This document shows positions 1 to 6,497 of a DNA stretch of 64,000 nucleotides, piece after piece. Numbering within the stretch: the first letter of the stretch is position 1; every line of letters starts with the position of its first letter. A program made the translations under genes and the position numbers. Source of the stretch: Clostridia bacterium (GTDB lineage Bacteria > Bacillota > Clostridia > Christensenellales > Borkfalkiaceae); assembly GCA_017621155.1 (NCBI GenBank), contig JAGATP010000015.1, positions 96,456 through 160,455 of the forward strand, read 5' to 3'. The notes under the pieces were generated by a model, which saw nothing but the letters and a program-made list of their open reading frames with translations, searched no databases and was not told the origin of the DNA.

Positions 1-1
1 T

Positions 2-238
2 TCCCCGACCATCATTGCGGCTGCCGTCACGAGCAAAATGACGAAAGCCAAGCTCCCGACCCACATCGAATTGCCCTCGGCATTCGGGCTTGCCAAAAAT
101 TCCGTCGTTTTGCTCGAACAGATCCGCACCATCGACAAAAGGCGATTAAAGGAGCGCATCGGGGAGTTGCCCGATTCGACCATGCACAAGGTCAACCGTG
201 CCATTTTAATCAGCCTCGGTTTCGTGGGAAACAATTAG
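2..238 (+). CDS. mazF: MazF/EndoA (PemK family) mRNA interferase, 3' end only
   Basis: The frame is open from the window edge, so only the last 78 or so residues are visible. They read SPTIIAAAVTSKMTKAKLPT, then a VVLLEQIRTIDKRRL block and a terminal AILISLGF, which closely follow the C-terminal half of Bacillus EndoA/MazF. The family consists of sequence-specific endoribonucleases acting on cellular mRNA, held inactive by a MazE-type antitoxin. The antitoxin would lie upstream, outside the window, and in many Firmicutes the pair sits behind alr. The ATG at 38 is internal to the family fold and is not the true start. No truncation is seen at the C terminus. Identification is strong; whether an antitoxin partner is present cannot be judged here. 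Confidence 0.93.
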   Translation, partial: SPTIIAAAVTSKMTKAKLPTHIELPSAFGLAKNSVVLLEQIRTIDKRRLKERIGELPDSTMHKVNRAILISLGFVGNN

Positions 239-257
239 AGCGTCTTGCCACAATCAA

Positions 258-282
258 AAAGCGCCCCTCAAAGGGGCGCTTT
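258..282 (-). terminator. Rho-independent terminator of module 1, possibly bidirectional
   Basis: A perfect 11-bp stem (AAAGCGCCCCT / AGGGGCGCTTT) with a 3-nt loop lies 15 bp after the stop of the small membrane protein gene on the minus strand. A run of T follows it in the minus direction. On the plus strand it lies 20 bp after mazF with a poorer T tract, so it may serve both converging transcripts. Confidence 0.85.
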
Positions 283-296
283 CTGCGAAAAGAAGC

Positions 297-686
297 TTAT
301 TCTTTTTCCTGTTTCATGCAAGAGCCGACGATGCCTGCGACAATCGACAGCAAGAAGAAGACGACTGCGACGATAAAGATGGCGTCCAAGCCCTTGACTC
401 CCGTATCGACGAGAATATCCATGCGGTAGTTCACTTCGAGGACGAGGAAATGATAGAGCGCGAACTGATAGCAAACGTACGAAACTGCCGTGACGAACGT
501 GTTATTCAGGAACGCTCCGACAAAGAAGACGGCGATTCCGACGAGGAGTCCGACGACGACGAGCGGCGTGAAATACATGCTGTCCATTGCGAGGTAGATA
601 ATCAGGGTGATCAGGGCGAGGACGACGCTTGCCAATCCGACGTAAAAGCCCTTATCCTTTTTTTGCAACATTTCTTTGATATTCAT
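297..686 (-). CDS. Module 1 small four-helix membrane protein
   Basis: A 129-residue hydrophobic protein with four predicted membrane helices at about 12-32, 39-59, 61-82 and 98-120, and a charged tail ending KQEKE. The start is the ATG at 686, seven bases after GGAGG; a TTG two codons upstream is also open but badly spaced. It lies 12 bp after the GH3 gene and is surely co-transcribed with it. It is clearly related to the module 2 protein at 6084: both have a GFYVG near the N terminus, a YHF-VLEV--RMD-LVD stretch between helices 3 and 4, and SCMKQEKE at the end. I do not recognise the family. Constant pairing with the doubly anchored GH3 protein suggests a membrane partner or assembly factor, which is inference. 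Confidence 0.85.
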   Translation of the reverse strand: MNIKEMLQKKDKGFYVGLASVVLALITLIIYLAMDSMYFTPLVVVGLLVGIAVFFVGAFLNNTFVTAVSYVCYQFALYHFLVLEVNYRMDILVDTGVKGLDAIFIVAVVFFLLSIVAGIVGSCMKQEKE

Positions 687-698
687 ACTCAAACCTCC

Positions 699-3600
699 TT
701 AAATGGATTCCTTCTTTTTGAAGGAGGAAACTGCCAAGAGCGCCGCGCTGCCGAGGGCAAGCACACCGAAGAGGACGTCGATGGCATAGACTGCAATCTG
801 CCATGCGGGCGTAATCTCAACAACTCTGTCTGCGGAAGAAATTCCGTTTACGGCAGTCGTGTTGACGTAGACGTAGAGGAATCTGTGGCAGGATTCACGC
901 ACATTCGCAAGGAGCTTGGAATCGTTCTGCGCCCAATCGACGATCTTGGAAACAAGCCAATCGCCCGAGGAGAGCCAGGTATCGTTGCCCGCTTCCACAC
1001 CGATGGAAACGTCCATCCAGTTGCGGTTCGCCATGACGGCATCCGTCAGCGTGACGCCGACAAATCCCCATTCATTGCGAAGGACGTTGGTCAAAAGTCC
1101 CTTATGCGCACCTGCCCAACGGCAACCGATTCGGTTGAAGGAAGTCATGGCGGCATTCGCGCCTCCCTCTTCAACGGCGTACTGGAAGCCCTTGAGGTAA
1201 ATTTCGCGGAAGGCTTGCTCTCTGTTAAAGGTTGCAACTGCCTGACGATAGGTTTCCTGATCGTTCATGGCAAAATGTTTGATGTAGACGCAGAGTCCCT
1301 TTTCCCTTGCACCCGATACTTCGGCGGCTGCCATCTTGCCGGACAGGAAGCCGTCCTCGGAGTAGTATTCGAAGTTTCTGCCCGAATAGGGAGTTCTGTG
1401 AATGTTCATGGCAGGGCCGTACCAACCGGTGATTCTCGCGCCGTCCACGCGGAGGGCGTCTTCACCCATGGAAAGTCCCACGTTGTGCAAAATTTCGACG
1501 TTGAATGTTGCAGCCATGACAGGCTCGGAGGTATAAGCGATCGTGGAAGATCCCGCATACTGTCCCTTAATGCCCTGCGGCCCGTCTGCCTGAACGGTTG
1601 CGGGCAAGCTGATCGAATTGATTGCCTGCGTGCCATAGCCCGAATGTCCGACGATTTCAGCCATCTCTTCCAAGGTCAGCTGATTGAGAAGGGGTTCCCA
1701 AAGCTCGTCGTCAAAATCTCTTCCGCGCATCATGACGATGTTGTAAGAAGTCTCTTTCGAGCCGTATACGATGTCGGAAGTAGAAGTGTCCGCCGTGTAG
1801 TTGAACTGAAGATCCTGAATCATCTCCGGCGTCGCCTTCAACGTATCGTAAGAGGTGGGATACGTTCCCTGCCAATCCTGTCTCGAAAGGTAGGTGACGA
1901 GCTTGCCGTAGTAGTTCAGATCGGCTTCTTCGAACTGATTGGTGATCTTATAGCCGACGTTCGCATCCGAATAAGCATACGCCGTGGCATCCGTCTCCCG
2001 AACAACCGTGCTGTAAGCGTTATCCGCATTTCCCTCGGCGTCCATTCCGTCCGCCTTCGTCTTACCCTTTGCCGCCAGAATGTTGTTGAGGGCGTCGTGC
2101 GAGGAATCGCCGATGGCAAGATAATACGTTCCGTCTTCGAGAATGTACGTCTTGTTGACGACTTCGTCATAGACGGCAAGCTCTTTTCTGTCCACGGTCA
2201 CTTGGATCGTCTCGCTCTTGCCCGCTGCAATCTCGTTCGTCTTGCCGAAGCCGACGAGCTGAACTGCCGCCTTCTCGATCTTGTTCTGTCTGTCAAATTC
2301 GGTATAAGGCTGTTGTCCGTAGACCTGAACGACGTCCTTTCCTGCGACAGAGCCCGTATTTTTGACGGTGACGGTCAGCGTAAAGGTATCGTCCTGTCTG
2401 TTGTACTCGACCTTATCGAGCTTTTGCTCGAAGTCGGTGTAGGAAAGACCATAGCCGAAGGCATAGTTGACTTCGTCGGTATAATTCCAGCCATTGCCCT
2501 GCGAGCAGTAGACGCCCGCGCTTCCGTTCGCGTTGCCCTGTCCGAGCACGCTGTCCTCATACCTCGTCTCATAGTACTTATAGCCGACGTAAATGCTCTC
2601 CTGCTCCACGAGATAGTGAATGGCATAGCGGACTTTAGTCTTGTCTCCGGGCGTTCCGTCGATTTCCACACCGTCGATCGTTCCCGTGACGGGATCGGCA
2701 TTTGCCCAATCGTAACCGCCGAAGTTCTGCATGGCGGGAGAAGAAAGGGAGCTTGCGGAATAGGTATCTACGAATTTACCCGAAGGGTTGATGTCGCCGC
2801 AGAGAATTTTGGCGACGGAGTTCATGCCGTACTGACCGGGGCCGCCGATCCAAAGGCAAGCGTCGATCTTGTACTCGGAATCGTTCAGCCAATCGAGCGC
2901 CATCGCATTGGAAGAGTTGATGAGCACGACGATTTTGCTAAAATCCTGCGAAGCGACGTATTTGAGAAGTTCCTTTTCCTGCTCCTGCAATTCGAAATAG
3001 TGCACGCCGTCCGTAAACTCGTTGAAGGCAAGGTCTGCGCCCTCTCCGCCGCTTCTGCCGATGGTGACGATGGCGACGTCCTTATAGCCTTCGTAGGAGA
3101 CGCCCGAATTCGCGACCTCGTTCGCGGGGATTTCCGCGATTCTCGTCGCATTGCCGACGTCCTTAAACTCCGTCCACATTCCCGCGGTAGAGCGGTTTAA
3201 TTTTGCCTCTTTGAGTGCGGCGACCTTTCCCGAATACCAATCGAGCATTTGCTCGTTGACCTTGAAGCCCGCCTCCTTGAGCGCCTTTGCCATGGTTGCG
3301 GCGTTCGCCGTATCCACCTGACCGGAACCCGTACCGCCGTAAATGATGTCGGCAGACGATCTGCCGAAGCACGTGACGGATGCTCCCTTTGTAAGGGGAA
3401 GCGCCTTGTCCTTGTTCTCCACGAGGACAGAGCCCTCGCCCTGAATCTGCTCGCAGAGCGCCTTCTGCCATGCGGTGAGCTTGTCGCCGTCGAGCGTGCC
3501 GTCCGCCTTCAAAAAGTCGCTCTTGAAGTACTCTGTGTCCTCATCGACGTTTTCGTCGTGAATGACTTTGCTGGACGAAATATTGAGCTCTTTGTTGATC

Positions 3601-3704
3601 ATGCTCGCATACGAGTTGGCAAAGTACGTTCCCGTCAGCGCAAGCGTCAACAGAAACGAAAAGACGCCCGTCATGATTGCCCACGGTTTTTTGTTGAGTG
3701 CCAT
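699..3704 (-). CDS. Module 1 membrane-anchored, domain-permuted glycoside hydrolase family 3 protein
   Basis: This 1001-residue protein has an N-terminal membrane helix (about 9-29) and a C-terminal one (about 967-994) followed by a lysine-rich tail, so the bulk should be extracellular with both ends in the cytoplasm. Domain order is reversed relative to common beta-glucosidases: GH3 C-domain (about 90-425, with ALPL and GRSGGEGAD at 216-224), Fn3-like domain (about 430-535), then the catalytic N-domain (about 670-925). The latter has DGPQG (707-711), NIHRTPYSGRNFEY, KHF (809-811) and the probable nucleophile Asp888 in LTDA. Reversed GH3 enzymes are known, for example in Ruminococcus. Likely a beta-glycosidase acting outside the membrane; the substrate is unknown. 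The start is preceded by GGAGG. It has its own promoter, separate from the kinase gene. Confidence 0.92.
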   Translation of the reverse strand: MALNKKPWAIMTGVFSFLLTLALTGTYFANSYASMINKELNISSSKVIHDENVDEDTEYFKSDFLKADGTLDGDKLTAWQKALCEQIQGEGSVLVENKDKALPLTKGASVTCFGRSSADIIYGGTGSGQVDTANAATMAKALKEAGFKVNEQMLDWYSGKVAALKEAKLNRSTAGMWTEFKDVGNATRIAEIPANEVANSGVSYEGYKDVAIVTIGRSGGEGADLAFNEFTDGVHYFELQEQEKELLKYVASQDFSKIVVLINSSNAMALDWLNDSEYKIDACLWIGGPGQYGMNSVAKILCGDINPSGKFVDTYSASSLSSPAMQNFGGYDWANADPVTGTIDGVEIDGTPGDKTKVRYAIHYLVEQESIYVGYKYYETRYEDSVLGQGNANGSAGVYCSQGNGWNYTDEVNYAFGYGLSYTDFEQKLDKVEYNRQDDTFTLTVTVKNTGSVAGKDVVQVYGQQPYTEFDRQNKIEKAAVQLVGFGKTNEIAAGKSETIQVTVDRKELAVYDEVVNKTYILEDGTYYLAIGDSSHDALNNILAAKGKTKADGMDAEGNADNAYSTVVRETDATAYAYSDANVGYKITNQFEEADLNYYGKLVTYLSRQDWQGTYPTSYDTLKATPEMIQDLQFNYTADTSTSDIVYGSKETSYNIVMMRGRDFDDELWEPLLNQLTLEEMAEIVGHSGYGTQAINSISLPATVQADGPQGIKGQYAGSSTIAYTSEPVMAATFNVEILHNVGLSMGEDALRVDGARITGWYGPAMNIHRTPYSGRNFEYYSEDGFLSGKMAAAEVSGAREKGLCVYIKHFAMNDQETYRQAVATFNREQAFREIYLKGFQYAVEEGGANAAMTSFNRIGCRWAGAHKGLLTNVLRNEWGFVGVTLTDAVMANRNWMDVSIGVEAGNDTWLSSGDWLVSKIVDWAQNDSKLLANVRESCHRFLYVYVNTTAVNGISSADRVVEITPAWQIAVYAIDVLFGVLALGSAALLAVSSFKKKESI

Positions 3705-3717
3705 GTTTTACCTCCAT

Positions 3718-3760
3718 TTTCGGGGATACTTCCCCCTTAATCCGAGAAAGAGTATAGCAC
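3718..3760 (-). promoter_or_regulatory. Module 1 GH3 promoter (extended -10, no clear -35) with 5' stem-loop
   Basis: On the minus strand GTGCTATACT (3751-3760) forms an extended -10 box about 50 bp before the GH3 start. No TTGACA-like -35 is present at 16-18 bp, which suggests an activator is needed. Just downstream lies a short inverted repeat (GGGG-GAAGTAT-CCCC), near the 5' end of the predicted transcript. Confidence 0.55.
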
Positions 3761-3838
3761 GTTTTGCCGTTTTTTGTGTTTTTTTTGTGAAACCGGTCAA
3801 AATATTTGAGAATCTTGTAAGTTTCCTGCGATAAGGAA

Positions 3839-3866
3839 GGGGCGCATACCAAACGATATGCGCCCC
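3839..3866 (-). terminator. Hairpin terminator after the module 1 histidine kinase
   Basis: A perfect 10-bp GC-rich stem (GGGGCGCATA / TATGCGCCCC) with an 8-nt loop begins 42 bp after the kinase stop. The following T run on the minus strand is short (TTCCTT), so termination may be partial and some read-through into the GH3 gene is possible. Confidence 0.65.
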
Positions 3867-3907
3867 GATCAGGTTAAAAACGATAGAGAATGCAGTTCAA
3901 GCGTCCC

Positions 3908-5179
3908 TCAAAGCGGAATGAGAATGCTGAGGGTATAGCGCTCGTCCGCGGTGTCGATCACCATGCTTCCGTGGTATTTTTCGGCAATGTAACGAATGCT
4001 CTTGCTGCCGAAACCGTGATACTTCGAATCTCCCTTTGTAACGGGCAAGCCGTCTACGATTTCGGGCGGACAAGCGCAGTAATTTTCGACGATAATCTGG
4101 CAAAATTCCTGCTTTTTGCCGATGTGCAGGCTGACGATCCGCTTGTCCTCGCTCTCTTTGAGCGCACTCTGAATGGCGTTGTCGAGGGCATTGCCGATCA
4201 ACGAATAAAGATCTGCCGAATCCATCTTTTCGATGGCCTCCGGATCGACGAGATAGCTGAGCCGCACGCCGTTCGCCTCGCAGAGAATGAGCTTTTGGGA
4301 CAGCACGACGTCTACGGCGCTGTTGCCCGTGCGGGCGATGCTGTCGTAAACCTTAATCGAATCCTCCATTTCCCGAAAGAAGGAATCGTGCTTTTTGTCG
4401 TCCTCCCCTTCCCGATATTCCCGAATGTGATACCTTAAGTCGTGGCACTTCATGTTGACGAGATCAATCGTCTCCTTCATGCGGTCGAAATTGTTTTTCT
4501 CCGCCTCGAGGAGCTGCTCGATGATGCGGTTTTGCTCGCTGATCTTGCTCTGCTGAATGGCGCCGAACTGCACCACCAGAATGAGAATGCAGCTGATTCC
4601 CGTGAACAGATAAGAGAGCGCCTTGTCGTCCATCCACCCGAAAGATTCTATGGCGTTGCGGGAATAGACGATGAACACGGTGACGACTGCAAGAACCAGG
4701 CAAATCGTGTTCTTCAACAGAATTTCGCCGTTCTTTTCAAAACGACGGGCAAAGCAGAAGTAACAGACGAGGTAAATAAGGGCAAAGACGATTGCCGTAA
4801 CCGCATAATACAAAAAACTTCCCCTCTCCAAGTTCAAAGCTATGGCGCAAAGCCATCCCGCATTGTAAGCGAGGTTTTGCACGGCGTAAGCGCCGATGGC
4901 GATGAAAAGGCTGCCCTTGGCGGAAATTTTCAGGCAGAACAGGAGCAAGAGATAGGATTCCGCAAAGATACAGAGAACCCGTATGAATTTATGCCCCATC
5001 GTCGGGTGAAACCAGCAGATGACGAGATACAGCGCAATGCCAAAGCACATGCGAAGCGCCGCATGACTCCTCTTTTTCTGTCCGATGACGAAGAGAAGCT
5101 CGGCAAGCAAGAGCTGCACGCTGAAAAACATGTGAATAGGGAAGTTGTGGTAGAGAAAAGCCGCAAATGCCTCCAACAT
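3908..5179 (-). CDS. Module 1 GHKL (AgrC-like) sensor histidine kinase
   Basis: A 423-residue protein with six or seven membrane helices in the first ~205 residues, a short coiled linker, and a GHKL-type kinase domain. The likely phospho-acceptor is His246 in NMKCHDLRYH. The ATPase has an N box (GNALDNAIQSAL) and a glycine box (HGFGSKSIRYI). This matches the AgrC/ComD class of peptide-sensing kinases (GHKL_5 type), whose N-terminal helices usually bind the signal. The start is the ATG at 5179, which shares a base with the regulator's stop (TGATG), so the two are translationally coupled. No AgrB- or AgrD-like gene is near, so the signal is unknown. Its product presumably phosphorylates the adjacent LytTR regulator. 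Confidence 0.9.
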   Translation of the reverse strand: MLEAFAAFLYHNFPIHMFFSVQLLLAELLFVIGQKKRSHAALRMCFGIALYLVICWFHPTMGHKFIRVLCIFAESYLLLLFCLKISAKGSLFIAIGAYAVQNLAYNAGWLCAIALNLERGSFLYYAVTAIVFALIYLVCYFCFARRFEKNGEILLKNTICLVLAVVTVFIVYSRNAIESFGWMDDKALSYLFTGISCILILVVQFGAIQQSKISEQNRIIEQLLEAEKNNFDRMKETIDLVNMKCHDLRYHIREYREGEDDKKHDSFFREMEDSIKVYDSIARTGNSAVDVVLSQKLILCEANGVRLSYLVDPEAIEKMDSADLYSLIGNALDNAIQSALKESEDKRIVSLHIGKKQEFCQIIVENYCACPPEIVDGLPVTKGDSKYHGFGSKSIRYIAEKYHGSMVIDTADERYTLSILIPL

Positions 5180-5874
5180 CAGACAATCCCTCCCAAGTGG
5201 CGATTTAAACTGTCGAGGAATTCCTTCTTTTTGGAACGGCTGATGGGCAGTCTCTCCTTTCCCACGACGCAGTCGTTTTCGACAATCGCGACGACGTGGC
5301 TCAAGTTGACGATGTAAGAATTGTTGCAGCGACAAAAGCCTTTTCCGACCTTCTCTTCCGTCGCCTTCAGCGTTGCGTGCACCTTATAGCACCCCGTCGC
5401 CGTATGGTAGACGACGTATTGGTTGCTCCCCTCGATGTACAGCACGTCTTCCTCCGAGAGAACGCACATTTTACCGTCGGAGACGACGGCAAACGTGCGC
5501 ATCTCCCGCATTCTGCCGATTGCCTTGTCGAGCTTCAGCTTCAAGTCAAAGTAAGAGACGGGCTTGACCATAAAATCGAGCGCGTCGACCTCGTAGCCCA
5601 AAATCGCATACTGCGCCATGTTGGTGATAAAGATGATCGCGGCATAAGAGTCCACCTTGCGGATTTTGCGCGCTGTTTCGATGCCGTCGATTCCCGGCAT
5701 ATCGATGTCGAGCAAAATAATATCCGCAGCTCTCTTGTAATCGCCGATGTATTCGAGTCCCGAAGTAAAGAGCTCGGCGTCGAGTTTTTTTCCCCGCTCC
5801 TGCGCATAGCGGTCTACATAGCTTTTCAGCAGCGCAAGCTGTTTTTTATCATCGTCTACGATGGCAATTTTCAT
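5179..5874 (-). CDS. Module 1 LytTR-family response regulator
   Basis: A 231-residue AgrA/LytR-type regulator. The receiver domain (1-120) has the acidic pair in AIVDDD, the phospho-acceptor Asp in ILLDIDMPGIDG, and a K-P pair in FMVKPVSYF. The C-terminal LytTR DNA-binding domain (about 135-230) has YIEGSNQYVVYHT and FCRCNNSYIVNL, typical of the family, which binds direct repeats upstream of weak promoters. The start follows GGGAGG. It is the first gene of the two-component operon and has a perfect sigma-A promoter 24 bp upstream. It is about half identical to the module 2 regulator by eye. The likely target is the neighbouring GH3 promoter, an inference from layout. Confidence 0.93.
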   Translation of the reverse strand: MKIAIVDDDKKQLALLKSYVDRYAQERGKKLDAELFTSGLEYIGDYKRAADIILLDIDMPGIDGIETARKIRKVDSYAAIIFITNMAQYAILGYEVDALDFMVKPVSYFDLKLKLDKAIGRMREMRTFAVVSDGKMCVLSEEDVLYIEGSNQYVVYHTATGCYKVHATLKATEEKVGKGFCRCNNSYIVNLSHVVAIVENDCVVGKERLPISRSKKKEFLDSLNRHLGGIV

Positions 5875-5897
5875 TGCACTTCCTCCCTTTCGTCACC

Positions 5898-5926
5898 ATT
5901 ATAGACAAAACATACGCGTCTGTCAA
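5898..5926 (-). promoter_or_regulatory. Perfect sigma-A promoter of the module 1 regulator operon
   Basis: Minus strand TTGACA (5921-5926), a 17-bp spacer, then TATAAT (5898-5903), about 24 bp before the start codon. Both hexamers match consensus, which implies strong, largely constitutive expression. It lies within a 172-bp block repeated upstream of the module 2 regulator. Confidence 0.92.
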
Positions 5927-5971
5927 GGGCAAAAAAGAATTTTATTCCCCAAAAAACGGGATTTTCTCCAA

Positions 5972-5997
5972 AAAAATCGCCCAACCCGGCGATTTTT
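5972..5997 (-). terminator. Terminator hairpin inside the 172-bp repeat, copy 1
   Basis: Minus strand AAAAATCGCC / GGCGATTTTT, 10 bp with a 6-nt loop, then a run of seven T. It insulates the regulator promoter from module 2 transcription, as a second terminator after the hairpin at 6047-6071. Confidence 0.8.
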
Positions 5998-6046
5998 CGG
6001 TATTTCTTCCCGCTATCTGCACGAAAAAAGGCGATTAAATTAGAAA

Positions 6047-6071
6047 ACGCCCCTTTTGAGGGGCGCTTTCC
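6047..6071 (-). terminator. Terminator of module 2
   Basis: Minus strand GCGCCCC / GGGGCGT arms flanked by A and T runs, 13 bp after the stop of the module 2 small membrane protein. It resembles the module 1 terminator at 258-282, in keeping with a tandem duplication of the modules. Confidence 0.8.
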
Positions 6072-6083
6072 GATGAAAGGAGC

Positions 6084-6488
6084 TTATTCCTTTTCCTGCT
6101 TCATACAGGAGGCAACAAGAGTAACGATGATACAAGCAAGGAACAAAATGGTCGCGACATAGAAGAGGGCATCGAGAGAGAAGAAACCTTGCCCGGGATC
6201 AACCAAAACATCCATCCTCTGCTCTACTTCCAGCACCATGAAGTGATAGAAAGCAAACATATAGGAAGCGTAAGAAAGCACGTAAAGGAAATTCAAATTG
6301 AACAGCCCAGCTACGGCAAATGCGACGATTCCCAGGATTAACCCTAAAACAACCAAGCCCGAAAAGAACTTACTGTTCATCGAAATGTAAATGAACATTG
6401 TAACGAGAGCGAGCAGCGCACCCGCTGCGCCGACATAAAAGCCGGAGCGCTTATTTTGTAAAACGTCTTTGAAGTTTTTCGTATTCAT
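6084..6488 (-). CDS. Module 2 small four-helix membrane protein
   Basis: A 134-residue paralogue of the protein at 297-686, with four hydrophobic helices (about 18-36, 44-64, 66-88 and 105-126) and the shared YHFMVLEVEQRMD-LVD segment and SCMKQEKE tail. The start ATG follows GAGGG. It begins 9 bp after the GH3 stop, so it belongs to the same transcript. No catalytic motif is visible. Keeping this gene behind GH3 in both tandem modules argues for a function tied to that enzyme rather than chance. What it does is unknown; a membrane chaperone, a sensor subunit or a partner of the C-terminal anchor are all possible. Confidence 0.86.
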   Translation of the reverse strand: MNTKNFKDVLQNKRSGFYVGAAGALLALVTMFIYISMNSKFFSGLVVLGLILGIVAFAVAGLFNLNFLYVLSYASYMFAFYHFMVLEVEQRMDVLVDPGQGFFSLDALFYVATILFLACIIVTLVASCMKQEKE

Positions 6489-6497
6489 TCTTTTCCC

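Larger units (their letters stand above)
5861..6032. repeat. 172-bp intergenic repeat, copy 1
   Basis: From the start codon region of the module 1 regulator to just before the module 2 terminator, 172 bp match 11643-11814 with only about eight differences by eye; a central stretch of about 85 bp is identical. It carries the regulator's promoter and a terminator hairpin. The coding regions on either side are far less similar. Confidence 0.95.

Noticed and set aside
450..3200. A 916-residue plus-strand open frame across the module 1 GH3 gene
   Set aside because: It is antisense to a gene with clear GH3 motifs, lacks a ribosome site, and has low-complexity Arg/Asp/Val-rich sequence typical of an antisense frame in GC-skewed codons.
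3705..3907. Possible AgrD-like signal peptide gene between kinase and GH3
   Set aside because: I looked for a short frame with a ribosome site and Cys-containing core here and at 9507-9671, 44828-44985 and 61315-61619, and found none.
5861..6043. A 60-residue plus-strand frame conserved in both 172-bp repeats
   Set aside because: Conservation is explained by the DNA-level repeat; the few differences do not favour silent positions, and no ribosome site is present.
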